A stretch of 64,000 nt of DNA, taken from positions 22,141,501-22,205,500 of the forward strand of contig NC_134287.1 of the NCBI RefSeq assembly GCF_949628215.1, written 5' to 3'. Each line of letters opens with the position of its first letter. Positions within the stretch are counted from its first letter, which is position 1. Below the pieces are notes generated by a model. That model saw only the letters and a list, made by a program, of their open reading frames with translations. It did not search any database and was not told the DNA's origin. The DNA is from Phalacrocorax aristotelis (taxonomy: Eukaryota > Chordata > Aves > Suliformes > Phalacrocoracidae). The position numbers were made by a program, and so were the translations under genes. Positions 10,501 through 23,913 of this stretch are shown piece by piece.

Positions 10501-13500
10501 AGTCACCGAGAGAATTAAGGATTTTAATGAGGAGTTTGTGCAAAAAGGAGATACATGTGATCCCTTCTGTGGGAAGTTTACACTGTGAAGGGGAGGAACG
10601 TGTCAGGCTGTAGGCGGTAACGGCCCGTATTGATATACCAGAACTGTCCCTTGTTGACTCAACGACAGAAGTTTGGAACTTGGTCCTCGCCTAAAAGAAG
10701 GCGAGGTGACTTTGGGGAATTTCTTCTGGGCAGTTTTCACCTTTAAAAGGCAAGCAAGAATATTTTTTTTTAAAAATCTACTCTTAGTAGCTGATTCTGC
10801 AGTTCTTCCCAAACTGGGTAATACTTAGGCAAGTATCCAGCTTATGATCGTTGTTTCATAATTGCCAAGAAGGTTTACCAAAGGGCTGTCTGAATACTGT
10901 AGTACTTAAGTCTTTAACATAGGCTTCTTTAAAACCAAGCCATGCATCACAGGGAGTTGCAATAACGCAGATGGTATGACAAAAAGGAAGAAAAAAGTAC
11001 AAAAGACGAGGAGGAGGGTAAAAACGCCCCACTGAATGAATAGCCCTAGAAGATGCCGCTTTGGATCATTGTGTGCTCCGTTATTGCAGCAGTAATTAAA
11101 TGTGTGTTTTCCCTGTCCGCTCCATTTCACATGATGCTCTTTCTTCCTTTGTATCTCCTTAAATGTTTTATAGCTAGTCATTTTGAACATTTTCCTGCAT
11201 ACCATTTCAAAAACATATAATTTCATAAAGGCATTTAAGTGGCACCGTTTCTCGTGTCGTGGCCTTTTATTTTCAGCGGTGCCTCGGCTGCCTCTCGGAT
11301 GTCTGTCTGTCTTGTTCCCCGCAAAACCAGGTTTTGGAACGTGCTGTTGATTGATGAAAAAAGCTCACTGGTGGCCTTCTGACGTTTTGCTTTTTCTAAC
11401 GTTGGCCTTCAGCATCGAGTTTCATGGAAGTGCATTGCATCGTGAGCGTTTTAAGGCTGGGAAGGTGCGGGATGAAAAGACCTGCTTCAGGCAGCGATTG
11501 GTGGATCATGATGTTGACCTAGCTGTGTCCTCGTAGACTGCAGCAGGAGTGAAAGGGAAAGTAAGTTTTCAGGTAGTGCAGAAAGTTAGCATCTTTGAGG
11601 TTATTTCGTTAGTGTTCCGTAACGGAGGTGTGCAAGGGTAGACCTCTGCCCTTCCCCAGAACCAAGGAGATAATACATAATGAGTCTGAGGGGCAGGTCG
11701 TCAGGCGTTGCGAGCTGCCAGTGATACGGGTATGAATCCAGAGAACCTCAGAAGAAGTCACAGACTCAGGGCCAGCCAAAGTATTACGAGAAGGCTTGTC
11801 CTGCCCATCCTCCTTTAACTCGTGGCACCTTTCTTCACTGCAGCTAACGGTGCCTGGATGACTTGGGTCTCCTTTGTACGGCTCCAGCTTGGACTTTGGG
11901 GTTCCGAGAGAGCTTAAGTTATTAAAAATACTGTCAATAGTGGCTCTCTTTGCTTGTAGGCGAAGGTGCTTAGGGAATGCTTAGTTTTGAACAAGTATTT
12001 GGAAAGTGGATAAGATGACAGTATTAAGAAACTTGCTTTCAGTCTTCTATTAGTGCTTTTGGAGAAGAGCATTTACTTGAGCCAAGGAAAGCTGTAAGAT
12101 AGAGAATGCTGGGAGTAAGGAAGCAATGGCCTTGCCACTCATGCCTTGAAATGCAAGGCAATTTGTCGCTTCTCTTGTGCGCTTCTAAGATATTCAGCAA
12201 AGAATGTAGTCTTAGTTGTTCCACGTTGTTGATCTGGCCTTTTCAGCTCGCAAGTGCTGCTCTGCCTTTTTGTGGAATCAACCACCACAGCGTAATTGTT
12301 CCCAGTGAGTAGCTTCCCTTCTGAGGCCTGGTTTTATTAACATTTACAAGAAAATCAGCTCCACCCTTCACGCTATTTCTCCAAGTGCTTGCCTTTCTCT
12401 GAAGTCAGGGGTGATGTGAGCAGGAATTTATTTCAGACTGCTGAGGGGTAGTCTCTCTATCAGCTGGCATTTGTGCTATTTAATTCTGTAAATACCTCCT
12501 TCTTTCTTTATATTCTGCGAGGGCTGGAAACGTTCCATCACAAAGGAATTAGTTCTTCCCAGCATAGCCCATGAAAAAGTAACGTTGCCTTTATGTTCCT
12601 GTTGGCCTCTTTGGAGAACTGACTTCGTGCAACGCTCTCCGAGTCTGTTTAAAAAATAATGATGCATTGGATATCAAGAAAAAGCTGTGGCTGTTCTCTG
12701 ACGGAACATGCTAACTATAGTCCGGGTTCAAAAGTTGAAGGCAAATTTAGATCATGTTGCACTGCTAGCATTTATCTTGACTGGTTCTATTAAGCAGCAA
12801 GGTGAGAACCAATGCGGGGGAAGGCAATGAAATACAGCGAGAAGGTGACCATGACAGGAGGCCTCTAACGAAGACACGGTGAGCTGAGGGTTGGGGACAG
12901 CAGGAGAACGGACAGCGGTTCCCACGATGAAGGCGGCTCTTTGCCTTATGTGACAGGGCTCAAGAAGAGGGACGGCAACTGATAATTTTTCTGTGTTGCA
13001 ATGCCGTAAGTGTACTCAAGAAATAAGAGTACGGGGCCTTTATTGCCAGTCTGAATTTAAAACAAAAATATTTATAAACTCTTTGATGGTTTAAAAAAAA
13101 AAAAAAAGGAAAATGTGAAACACAACATCTTAACATGTCCAGTTCTGAAAAGTGGTAACATGAGGTCACACCAAATTAAAGAGCTTCTAGTCTGGTATGC
13201 TGCTTACATTTAAAAAGTGCTGTTGGGTAGCTATGGGCGAAGCAGAGTTGCTCAAAGGGGTCAGCGCAGCTCTGGACTCTCACTGTCCACTTGAAATTCT
13301 GTATCTCGTATTTATTCAAGTCAAGCATATAAAAATACCTAATGAAGCACTCTGAGCAGCGAGCGGAGCATTCTGAACAGTCAGCCGCGTCTTTTTCTCT
13401 TGGTTGCAAACTTAAATTGCTGTTATTGGTTTTTCTGTTTCTGGTTAACATACTAAAGTACAATTCATTTTTAACCATATATATATTTTATCACAGCGTG

Positions 13501-15250
13501 CCCTTTGAGAGACTTTTCTACATAATACTGAAATGCTTTCCTTCTGGTCAAGTAGCGTATTTTATATTAACGCCTCTGTTGTTTTCCCCGACTGAGATGC
13601 CGGGGTTGCTAGAGAATGAAAATATTAATTTCCAGAGTAGCAGTGATTTTCTCCTTATTGACACTGGAACGATATTGGAGCGCTAAAAATATCTAATTTC
13701 ATTCTCTCTGTTTTGGAAGGTTTCGATGTAGATTAAGAAAATAAATTACTACTGATATTTCTTCCTCTGATGGCAGCGATAACCGAGAGGTTAGCTCGGA
13801 AGGAGCTGCAGCACAGGGTGACCTAACCTCTGTCCTGCCCCGTGGTGAGAGGTGTTACGTGGCAGCGAATGGGGCTATAACGTCTGGGGAGCACCGAAGC
13901 AATAAAGGCTAAAATCCCTCCAGTGACTCTCTACCTGGAATTACTCTGTAGATTATTTGACCATTTGATTAGGAAGGTACACAGGTAATAATTATTACTT
14001 GGCGTAGAGCGACCTGGGAAAACCAAAACAAATTTGAGAAATACATCAATATTCTAAACAATAGTTTCTTCTAATTTAAAAACAAATTACCAGGGCGTAG
14101 GGAATCTCTAGCACCAGTAAGAACAAGTACTGGTTTCTCGCTTTGAGGCTTGAATTATCAGCTGCCAGGGCAAGTTGCCTGTTATCCAAAGCAGCACAAT
14201 CGCAGCAAATGGGGCTGGAAGGACGGTGTGTGCTGTTTGAAGTCGATCCGGCTTCTGTAGCAACTCTTAGCGAACAGCTGACGCAGTCTCAGCCAGAATA
14301 CGCTCACTGAAAGGTTTGGCTATACCGCAGGAATTTGGAAACCTTGCTGAAAGCCTGAGATGGAAGGGTCTCATGGACCTCCTCCTGCGACGGAGGAGTC
14401 CGGGAGACGCGGGACAGGGAAGACCAGGCTTTTTGGCTTTCTGCCCTCTCCCGTGGGCTTTTCACGTTATTTCTTAGCAGAGGCTGCTCACCTACGGGAC
14501 AAACTGGCCGAAGAAATTAGTTTGAACCAAAATCAGATTAAATGGGTTTGGCCATTAAATATTTGTGTTTTAAACTATGCACTAGTACCAGCATAGTCCT
14601 CGGAGGTCCCCAGCAGGGTGGGTGGGTCCCACGAGGCGGGAACCCCAAACCTGGGGTCTCCTTATCGGCCGCCCAGGATAACCCTGCAGATGACGTGGCC
14701 TCCAGATGAGGGTTCGGCTCCCTTGCGTCTGCAAAGATTCCTGGTATATCCTGAGTGCAGATAGTGAGATGTAAAGCTAAATGGTTGTTTTATGTTACTT
14801 GATGCTTCCGCTGGCCTGTGCTGTTCTAATGACTCACTTATGAACAAGTATTTTTTCATTAACGGAGCCCTTCCTAGCAGTTTCTCTTTCCGTAGCATAC
14901 TAATTTTTATGTGCTAAACGTTGCCGTTGTGATGCTGTCTTGGTCCTTTTTATTCATTAAATTTACTGTGTCCAATTAAATGCTGAGACTGATCTGCAAT
15001 TTCAGTCCCGCCGGTTTGCTTCCATACAGCATATAAATACATTTTGCGCCGTGTAATTGTAGCCTGCAAAAATGTTGACACAAATTATAATTTGCATTCT
15101 AACCGTCCTGATGATAGAATAGAAAATTGAGGAAATGCTTTGCCATCGGGGGCGAATTTTGATTATTTTTTTTTTTTTTCCCCGTGTTGAAGGCCAGCGG
15201 TTTATGCTTATTACTGCAGCGTACTGTGCCTGGAAAAGCAACTGCGGTGG
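7514..15250. other. Unassigned non-coding DNA with poly-T/A tracts
   Basis: No gene or named mobile element is seen in this 7.7 kb. It holds homopolymer tracts at 8412-8440 (T-rich), 8721-8739 (19 T), 13093-13107 (15 A) and 15166-15179 (14 T). Several short splice-like pairs occur (9373-9440, 12247-12303, 12724-12801), none convincing. Confidence 0.5.
8721..8739. repeat. Poly-T tract (19 T)
   Basis: An uninterrupted T run, one of the two longest homopolymers in the window. It is not attached to a recognisable retrotransposon 3' end; CR1 does not end in poly-A. Confidence 0.9.
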
Positions 15251-15345
15251 TGTCCTGGTGTCAGCTGTGATAGACTTAATTTTCTTCGTAGTAGCTAGCA
15301 GAGGTGGGATGGGACCCAGCGCCCTGTGATGGGGTTGGCTATGAT
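15251..15345 (+). mobile_element. 5' fragment of an avian ERV LTR
   Basis: TGTCCTGGTGTCAGCTGTGA followed by TAGACTTAATTTTCTTCGTAGTAGCTAG matches the head of the same general LTR type as the solo LTR at 1518-2103. Similarity fades after about 60-95 bases, and the conserved middle block and tail are absent, so it is a broken remnant. The right edge is approximate. Confidence 0.72.
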
Positions 15346-15450
15346 CAAAGTAACGTTTAGGAGTACCAAATAATTATTTAAAGTGGATAAAAGGTGTCGT
15401 TCTCTGCAGGAATTATTTTGAGGAAATTTATTTCATACAGCCAAGGAGCT

Positions 15451-15500
15451 GGGTCGGACCAGATGACCTCCAGTGATCCCTTCCAACCTGTGGCTCTGCG
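15451..15500 (+). mobile_element. CR1 3'-tail fragment
   Basis: GGTCGGACCAGATGACCTCC, then AGTGATCCCTTCCAACCTGTGGCTCTG, is the last ~50 bp of a CR1 element. It lies only about 100 bp downstream of the LTR head, so both insertions sit in one small patch of old repeats. Confidence 0.78.
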
Positions 15501-16859
15501 AAAAGCGATGATCCCTCGTTGCTCACGCTGGCTGCTGCGTTCCCAGGTGGGAACTTGGCCATGTGGATGATGCTTTCCCGGTAAGCCTTGTTAGAGGGAG
15601 GAGAGAAACCGACTCCACTGTGGTTGGGCGTTTATAAAGCTGAAAGCTAGTGGCAAGCAATTCCCTCAGCCCAGATTATGTGAAAACCTGAAATCCTAAA
15701 TCAGAAAAGGGTTTTTCAAGAGGTTTGCCTGTCTCACCTCCGGTTGCAGCTGGAATGAGGTGAGATGGGACTTTCTACCCAGCCTTTTGTTCCCAAAGCT
15801 CAGGAAATTAAAACTGGAATGATTGCAACATCTTGAAGAGAAAACAGAACTGAGATATGAACTGGAGAGGAGCTTGCCTGGGGCCGCCCTTCCCAGAGGC
15901 ACCTTCTCTTCAGGATACAGAGGGAAATGTTTATCATAGGGTTTGATTTATCTTTTCTTTTGATCTGTTGGACAAACTCCTCCATGTTTTCAAGCAGCTT
16001 TGCCATGGAGCCGCCCGTCCCGCCACCCCAGCCCGGGAGCTTGCGTGGGTCCCGCAGAGCACTCGTAGAGCAACCACTGAAGCGTCTGAGATGCTTCCAG
16101 ATTTTGCTCTTTGCAGAGGGACCTGAGAGCTTGCCTCCTTCCTCAAGCCTGGGTGCTGGGAAGGAGGGAGAAATATGGGCTGAACTTGCTGTCAACTCTC
16201 GTAAAAGCTTTTTATTGTAGCTAAAATGTGTGATAATGGTACCCAGAACTATCATTACAGTTAATTAAAGGTCTGTTTCTTTTTATAATGTGAAGCTTTT
16301 ATTTTCTGCAGTTGATAACGTGGCAATAAAACCTTACTTTAGGCAAAACCTTGATATTCAAGGTCACAATTTAGAAGTAATTTTAAAATTGAAGGGACAA
16401 CCCCAAACCAGGATATGGTTGCCGTTATTTCTGAGTTGTGGAAGTGCAGGAAGAATGATTTAGATTTAAAAGAAATTAAAAAAAAAAAAAGAAAGGAACA
16501 CCAGCACCTGTGCCCTGATGAAATGTTCAGTATCAGTCACCGAAAGAGGTGCACAGAGGACGGACAGGTTGGGGTGAGCATCTCCCGGCCCGGGGAGCTT
16601 GTGAAATCTTGATTTAGTTTGGGTTGAAAATGCAGAGCCCGGTTCCCGGGACACGACGAAGTCCGGATGTAGGCCCAGGAATGGCAGGATTTTGCTGCTA
16701 TTTCTAAAAATGGAGATCTCCAATCTATAGGAATGGAGCTTAAGGCGCTGCCGATGTGGGAGCGGGACATCCTGGGGCACGACATCCCGCCATTTGCTGT
16801 TTAGGCACCGGTGATTTCTTTGAGGATCTTCAGATCTTGAAAGGGGGATGACTGAGAGG

Positions 16860-16985
16860 CTGCAGCATCTCCATCCCTGGAGATGCTCAAACCCTCCTGG
16901 CCGCCGGGTCCCTGAGCGACCGGCTGCGGGGACCTGCCGGGAGCGGGCTGGGACAGAGACCCCCAGCCCCCGCCAGCCCCCGGCG
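16860..16985 (+). mobile_element. Diverged CR1 3'-region fragment
   Basis: CATCTCCATCCCTGGAGATG followed by CTCAAACCCTCCTGG...CCTGAGCGACC...GGGACCTGCC...GAGCGGGCTGGGACAG aligns with the stretch about 60-180 bp before the CR1 3' end. The terminal TTCCAACC block is missing or unrecognisable. It is GC-rich and strongly diverged, hence old. The minus-strand open frame at 16466-17002 overlaps it and is not a gene. Confidence 0.65.
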
Positions 16986-17135
16986 TCTGTGCTTTGATCC
17001 ACTGCTTTGCTAAAACTCTTGGGGATTCATGTCATAATGCTGACAGGAGAGGGAAAATAAAACTCTAAAATAAAACTCTAAAATATCACTGAAGTGCTAT
17101 AGTCAGGGTAGCGTTGCTGATCGTGACTGTTTTGT

Positions 17136-17159
17136 AATCACAATTTGGAAATTGTGATT
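17136..17159. repeat. 24-bp near-perfect palindrome
   Basis: AATCACAATTT and AAATTGTGATT are perfect 11-base inverted arms around a central GG. The element sits in AT-rich sequence. It could fold as a short hairpin or serve as a symmetric protein-binding site; which, if either, cannot be told from sequence alone. Confidence 0.85.
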
Positions 17160-18644
17160 GCTGTTTTTATAATTCTGCTGAAAATATTTTTTAAATATTA
17201 CTAAATCGGAAAACTACGATCTCTCAGTAAACAATTAACATAGATTATAGTTTATTTATTATTTATAATTTAAATTATATTTTTTCACCTTCATTATAGG
17301 ACAATCTGATAAGACAACAGGTGCTACAGTGGTCGGAAAAGACATTTCCCGGGTAAGAGATGTAAAATAAGTGCCAGCATTAAGATATTAAATTGCTGCA
17401 AATCTGTTGAGTAAAAGTTGAGCTTTTTGTCATCAGAACTCTGTTGAGTTGGCATGGGGTGCTGTTGGCTTTAAAGAATAAATTAAAAATGGAAGAATAT
17501 TTAAGTTGTAATGTGTTTGGGCGCTGCCACGCCATCTGCTTTGAAGCACGTACAGTGTATGTGATGGGTACCCCCGTCCCCTGGGAAAAATGCTGTGTGT
17601 GGTTGGGAGGGGGGCGTAGTTAGCCAAATATCCTTGTACCCTCCTGCCTCCGTGCATCAGGGTCCAGAGCTTGTAGACGTGGAGGGGGCACCTCTCCCGT
17701 GCAGCCTTTCGTCGGCCCGGTGGCCTCCCCGCCCGAGGGACCGGTGGTGGGTGGGGGGCGCGTCCAGGCTTCTCACCAGCCGCTCTCTGGTTTAGGTGCT
17801 TCCAGGTTTTAGCAAATTTAGTGGTGAATATGTTAATCAGTGCTTCAGGTGTTCTGTTACTCCTATTTTCCGCTGCTGGTATGGAGCACTAACGTACCTC
17901 ACCCCAAAATTAGAAGCACTGAAGGAGAAGTAATATTACAGTGAGCTTATTTTACATTAAAGTTGATGTTCTTAAAAACCAGCATGAGATGGGAATTTCC
18001 ATTTAGCTGACGGGCTGTCTGAAGGGCAGGGGTAGATTTGGGGATGGAGAAGTGAAGAACAAGAGGTGGGAAGAGTTTGTCGTGGTGGCCCACAGCGGTG
18101 GAAGGGCTGAGAGCCATGGGCTGGTGCTGCGCTGGTGCAAGGGGCACCCGCGGTGCACCCCGAAATGTGTGATACGGCGCTGCCACTGTGAATGCAATGA
18201 GAACCTAATCCTGGAAAAGACCGATGAAAATAAAGAAAAAGCATAGAAATGTGTGGCCTCTGGTGATAGCTTTCTATCTGGGGGTAGAAAAAAAAATGTG
18301 ATAGCAGTTAATAGTGAATGGTATTAAAATTTCAAATGGCTTTTTGAATTTATAAAGCAAAGGTAAACAAAAATATGCGCAAATCCCCAGGCTATAGTCC
18401 TTACATGCAGAGCACTGCACCTGTATGAGATGTTGCTGTTAAGCGTGGACCCTGGGCCAGGACTGAAAAACAAATTCCCCACGTGCCTTCTGCAGAGCGG
18501 GGTGCTGTAAAAGCTTCCTCTGCGCCGCTGATGAACCTCTCCAGACCATGTCTGTATGGCTTTGAATGAAAAGCAAAATTGAATTATCTTCAAAGAAAAT
18601 AGGTGTATATAAATAAGATAATCTTCTGGCATACTGGCTTAGTT

Positions 18645-19020
18645 ACTGGGTTGTTTAGCCTGGAGAAGAGGGGGCTGAGGGGAGCCCTTCTCGCTCTCTG
18701 CAGCTGCCTGAGAGGGGCTGGAGTGGGGGGGGGGCTGGTCTCTGCTCCCAAGTCACCAGTGACAGGACGAGAGGGAACGGCCTCAAGCTGCGTCAGGGGA
18801 GGTTTAGGTTGGATGTGAGGGAAATGCCTTCCCTGCCAGAGGGGTCAGGCCCTGGCACAGGCTGCCCAGAGAGGTGGGGGAGTCACCGTCCCTGGGGGGG
18901 TTCAAAAAATGCGTAGACATGGCATTTCAGGGCTTGGTTTATGAGGCCTGGGGGTGTTGGGTTGGCGGTTGGATGTGATGGTCCTACAGGTCTCTTCCAA
19001 CCCTAATGATTCTATGATTA
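18645..19020 (+). mobile_element. CR1 LINE, 5'-truncated 3' end (copy B)
   Basis: It carries the same landmarks in the same order as copy A (3688-4066), from TTTAGCCTGGAGAAGAGG to CTACAGGTCTCTTCCAACCC, and it keeps a clean terminal ATTCTATGATTA. The two copies are truncated at almost the same point in the element and differ at few positions in their first ~300 bp. They therefore belong to one subfamily that was active fairly recently compared with the other CR1 pieces here. Confidence 0.94.
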
Positions 19021-22000
19021 GTTGTCTGTCTTTGAGCAGGTGTTGATAAACGCAGATGAATATCCTAGTTCACCGGAGATGTATTGAATGGTAGTGGTAG
19101 AGACTTTGCTGCCTCTGAAATCTGGGGCGTTGGGGGCTGCTGGCACCACTTACCATCCCTGGCTGGTCCGTGCAATGCACAGCAGCTCGTCTGGGATGCT
19201 GCAGACGCCCTCACCCTGCCCTGTGGCAGCAGGTCCGGGGGCTCTGGGTGGGACCCTGGCACAAACGTCCCCAAGGCCTCTGCTGGGGACGCCCCTTCTG
19301 CTCTGCAAACAGCCAGGGCTCTCCGGCAGCTTGGGCGGCTCTAGCAACGGGGGCTTGATGAAAGCAACGCAAGAGTGACCTGGAAAAAGAGAGGGCTTCG
19401 TTCTGTGTCTGTGCGCTCTACGCTGACCCCCTCTGCTGTGGGAAGCACGGACTGGCTTTGTCTCTTATCTGCAGTGTTGTGCTCGCAGTGATTCCTAAAG
19501 CTGCGCTAATTAATGAGCTAGCGTAGGGCAGAGTCTTGGAAGTACAAGGAAAAGTTCTCCTTGTGGAAATGCAAGTCCTTAGCTATGTATTCCTAATCAC
19601 TGGCGGCTGCAAAAGTGAGGAAAACCCTTTCAGGGCGATCTTTTCCAAAGAAATGCAGCTGAGTCAAATAAGGATCACAGTGGCTAAAGGAATAATTCTT
19701 TTGTTACATGTGTACTGTCTTTTATATTTAAATCTGAGTTATAGGTCAAAAAAAAAAGGACCCCATGTCATGGGGACCACTTGCTCTCTCCCTCCTCTGG
19801 CCACCGTGGCACTTGGGGATACTCTGGAATTGCTAATGTCAGGCTTGAAAGATGGGGCAGGATTCACGTTAAAAAATCAAAAGTAACCCTGATATTGCCG
19901 TCTGCAGAAAAACCCCACCCCCCTCTCAAAATTTCTATTGCGAGACCTTTCCTGCTAAAATTCCGTGTCTGTCCTGCAGCCATATCAACCCTGAATGGAG
20001 CGACCATCGCTGTTTGATATAGAGGTTCATAAGAGTGTAAGATGTACAGGTAATTGTATAAGTTTCTGACCTTCGGGGAGGTTTTAAAATGTAGGAGTTC
20101 TAGGACTGTATGGCTGGCTTAATGTGATATTTATCTCCCTTAGAGAAGTTTTTGATAGAAACCTTGAAGTTATAATAGCCTGCGATAATAAGATTGCTCC
20201 CCTATCCATGAAAAGATGAAGTACGTATTTTTTTCGCTTACTTTTTCTACAAAGGCATCTGTTTACTAGGGCAGAACGTTCCTAATTTCAGGAAAACTTG
20301 TGGAAAAAAGTGATTATCTTTCCAACAACAGCAGTCCAGTTCAAGCCCGTCCTTGCCGTGCCGTCCGGCGCAGTCCCTGCCAGGCCAGCCGCGGTGACGT
20401 CCCCCCGTGGCACCCGCACCTGGGGTGTGCCCGCAGTGGCCCTGCTCGGCCGGTGTCCGGGAATTTTGGTGTGAGACCAGAGATTTCCGCAGCCTGATGC
20501 AGGGTCTCTGTCTCGAAGCTTGTGTTTAGGTGGAAGGCCCAAGGGAGCTGAAGGGTGCCCAGTGCGGGAGTAGCCATCCCACTGGAGCAGCCTTGTCCTT
20601 GGATGTGTTGAAGAGCGGCTGGGTCACACCGTGGACTGTGAGTGTTCAAACTCCTTGAAAAACATAGGGGATTATTTGGTTTTTCTTCTATTTTTACCCC
20701 CTCCTGTAATTATTATTTTTCCAACCCAGCAGGCTAATTCATTTTCCTGGTTGTACCTTCTGCTCACGCTGGGTGTCCTCCCAAGGGCAACGGTACAGCC
20801 AGAGCAGGGGAGGTTGCAAGGGGTGTACGTGCACTCTCGCGTGTCTCAGCTGCTTCCTTGGGCCAGGCTCAACTCACCCCCCCGGGGCTGACATCAGTGA
20901 CGTTGTGCTCCCAGCACGGTGCTGTGGCTCCGGAGGGGCAGATTCTAACCCAAACCCTCTGCCAACCGCAGAGGAAGGTTGTCTTGTGGCTGTGTGTCAT
21001 TGATGCTGATAAAGGTCAGCCGTGGATCTGCAGATGTGGCACAGGACGCCGTTCTTCCACAGAAATTTGCATTTTTTAGAACTTTTTTTTTTTAACGAGA
21101 ACAAGCCCAACATTTTACTCTGATGTCCCTCGGCTTCGAAGATGTCATTAGAATTGACACTGTTGACAGAAAATTTTGCAATTTGTTTGCATGACGAGAT
21201 AATAGCATTTATATTCCTCCTCCTCCAGGTGTGAGATTTATTTTTAATAAACTGCCACTCAGCACTTTCACAGCAGTGGCTCTTCCCGCTGTGCCGGCAG
21301 AGGAGGGCTGCTGGTTTCTCAGGGCTGACTTACCCAGAATAATGTGCTGTGTAGCAAAATATGTTACAAACCCGCATAATTCTTAGTGTTTGCTGCTTTT
21401 TGAGCCACAAACAGAGAATATCCAGAAGAAATCTGGCAGTGCCTTCCCACCGAAGTGCTGCAGCCAGCGGAGCGTCAGTGCTGATGGGCTTGCATGCGGT
21501 TGCTTTAGAGGAGGAATTAATCTTGACTTTCTGACAAGCAACGAAACTATGTGAACATCTGCATTAATCTGCCTAGTAAAAACACGGCACAAGTAGCCCG
21601 CATTAGGGTCACAACAACACTTTTGGTTTTTTGGAACTGAAAAAAAAACTCTGGGAACTTCAGTAGTGACACTAAAAAAACGTTACGGCAAGGATTTTCT
21701 TTCTGTCTTAAGCCCCTCTGCTCTGGAGGGTGCTGTGAGAATGTCAGGCGTTTAAACTGAGTTATCTCTGGTTTACGTAAGGTGAGACAAGTGGTCGTTT
21801 AAATTCAGAGATCATTGCATGAAACGCAACTGGTCTTAAACGGGATACAGAGTACGTCAGGAGATGCGAGTGGGAAATAAAATTGCTCTCTGGGAAAGGT
21901 AGAGTCTGAGCTTACGGGAAAGATTTCCTGGGCCAGGGTTAGCTGTTTGGGCGGTAACCGGCATGCAGAAGACAAAAAGATGATGTCTGGAAGTCAGTTG

Positions 22001-23500
22001 GGAAAACTGAAGAGGGGGAGAGCTCATTTTAACCCAAGGTTTATATTAGAGAAACCTCTGTTTTCGTAGCCCTTGTGCTGCAGAGCTGTGTCACGGCCCA
22101 AAATCGCTTTGCTGCCAAGAAAGCTGCTACGCCTGGGCACGTCCGAGGGCAGAGGTCTGGAAGCTGCCGTGAAGAGCTGCGCAGCTGCCCACCCGGCATC
22201 TTCTTTCTAGCAAAGAAACCTGAGCAGGAGCCGAGAATCGGTGAAGGGCTGCTGGGGGTGCCGGTTATTCGTGTTTCCACTGACCCCAGTAAGAAGATCC
22301 CCGCCAGGAGAAGGGTCTGGAGATCAGTGGATCCCTCTGTGTTGGGCAGGCAGCGCTTCCCAGGGTCTCAGGTTTAGTGGCAGTCCTAAATGTTTTGCTG
22401 CCCTGAAAAAAGGTGGGAAAAAAAGGGCTCTGTGTTTCCTGTGGTATATGTATAATTGATAAAATGCAGGAAAAGAATCAGTATTTAACAAAGGTATTTT
22501 CAAGGATGCAGAGTTCGGTGGGTTTGGGATTTGGAAGGACTACTTATTTGTTGAAAACTTCTTAGTTCTCACAAAATCATATTAATGACCCCCAAAATAG
22601 TTCTGCCACAAACCAAAATACGCTTCCCCCCTCCTATGGAATATCTTTTTCTTGAAGTAAATAATCTTTTGATGATATTCTTTATCTTTGTAACACTCAA
22701 AGCCGTCACAGATAATATAGCTACTACTAGTGCCTATCGCATGTACGGTGCGGCACATCCGACCTGCGGCAGGCTGGGCGTGTGTGCGGCTCTCCTGTAT
22801 CGCTTCAAAACCAACAGATGTTCACATCGATGCCCCCCTGCGGCACGTCACGGGCGCGGTGGGGGAGGTTCGCCGGCTTCCTCGGTGCACAAGCAGTGGA
22901 AAGGCGGCAGCAAAGATGACCCCCCCCTATGAAGCGAGGTGAAAAAGGCGTCAGAGGTAGCGCAAGATCTGCACAACTTGTCTGGAGTGGCTGAGAAAGG
23001 CGGGGTTGTCGAGTAGCAAGCAAAATGATCCATTTTTGTGTTTTCATAAGAAAAACGTAACTGAAGCGGAGAGTCTCTTCGTTGCTTGCCTGTTTGTTTC
23101 CCTCTGTAAGGGATTTCCAGCACGGCAAGGATAAGCATCTTTCAGAAGTGGTCTAAGTGTAGGAACCATCTGGTCCATCCTTCCACGCTCCACAAGTCGG
23201 TGGTTCCTGTGGCTGTATCGGCAGCAGGGAGCACGTCGGGTGGTGATGGAATTCCCCAGAAGCTTCACAATTCAGAGATTTTTGTCGTGAATTTAAGAAG
23301 TGGGAGTAAACAGGAAAAAAAAGAGACTTATGGGAGGAAGAGACCTCTCCCCACTTGTACCATAAAATGCTGCAGCCTGGATTGTAGAGGGGCCTCAAAG
23401 CCTATTTTTGGCCAGAGGCTTTTGGCTTTCTGCACATGAAACATTTAATAGCTGCGGGGGTGTGTGGAATAATCCCTCAGCACTTGTTTCGGTGTTGCTT
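19021..23500. other. Unassigned non-coding DNA
   Basis: No gene or named repeat is recognised. GC-rich patches occur at about 19130-19340 and 20340-20470. The splice-like pair at 19980-20049 has strong signals but no open frame. Confidence 0.5.
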
Positions 23501-23519
23501 CCGTGTGCTGCTGCTTCCC

Positions 23520-23680
23520 CCTCCACGGACCGGGGCGAAGGCTTGGCTGTTCTCGCTCTTGCCCGTCGGACGGGAGCGGGTGGCTGGAGCCGCCCCTCGG
23601 CCCCCGCCCCGCGGTGGCACTGGGCACCCGGGGCTGCTCCGCCTGAGCCGCGAGGGTCAGGCGCTGGTTGTTTCCAGTAG
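23520..23680. other. CpG-dense patch
   Basis: This ~160-bp patch is rich in CG dinucleotides and GGCCCCCGCCCCGCGG-type sequence. It is the first of a series of such patches up to about 31.3 kb. It could be an unmethylated regulatory patch or simply GC-rich sequence; there is no TATA box or other clear core promoter element. Confidence 0.45.
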
Positions 23681-23913
23681 GCAGAAACCAGCCTCGTGCT
23701 GGACACGAGTTATTCAGGTAACCCGGGCCTGACAAGGCGGAGCTGTAGCTTGCTTGGATGCTGCCCCTGCGCAGCTGCTGGTGGACCGAGAACTTCAGTC
23801 TCTGCCCCAGAAACTCCGTTAGGAAACGCAAAGTTCAGATATAAAAAAAAAAGGGACAGTTTTTCCTTGATAAAATCCTCACTGCCTGTGAGTTCTGTGT
23901 GTATATACCCATG

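Noticed and set aside
16466..17002. 178-codon minus-strand open frame
   Set aside because: It overlaps a diverged CR1 fragment in antisense and has no motif.
17300..17352. 53-base segment between a good acceptor and CCCGG|GTAAGAG
   Set aside because: Two frames are open, it is too short to judge, and GGTCGGAAAAGAC within it also resembles a reversed CR1 tail over about 13 bases.
19980..20049. Exon-like segment with strong acceptor (GTCTGTCCTGCAG) and donor (GTACAG|GTAATT)
   Set aside because: Stops in every frame.
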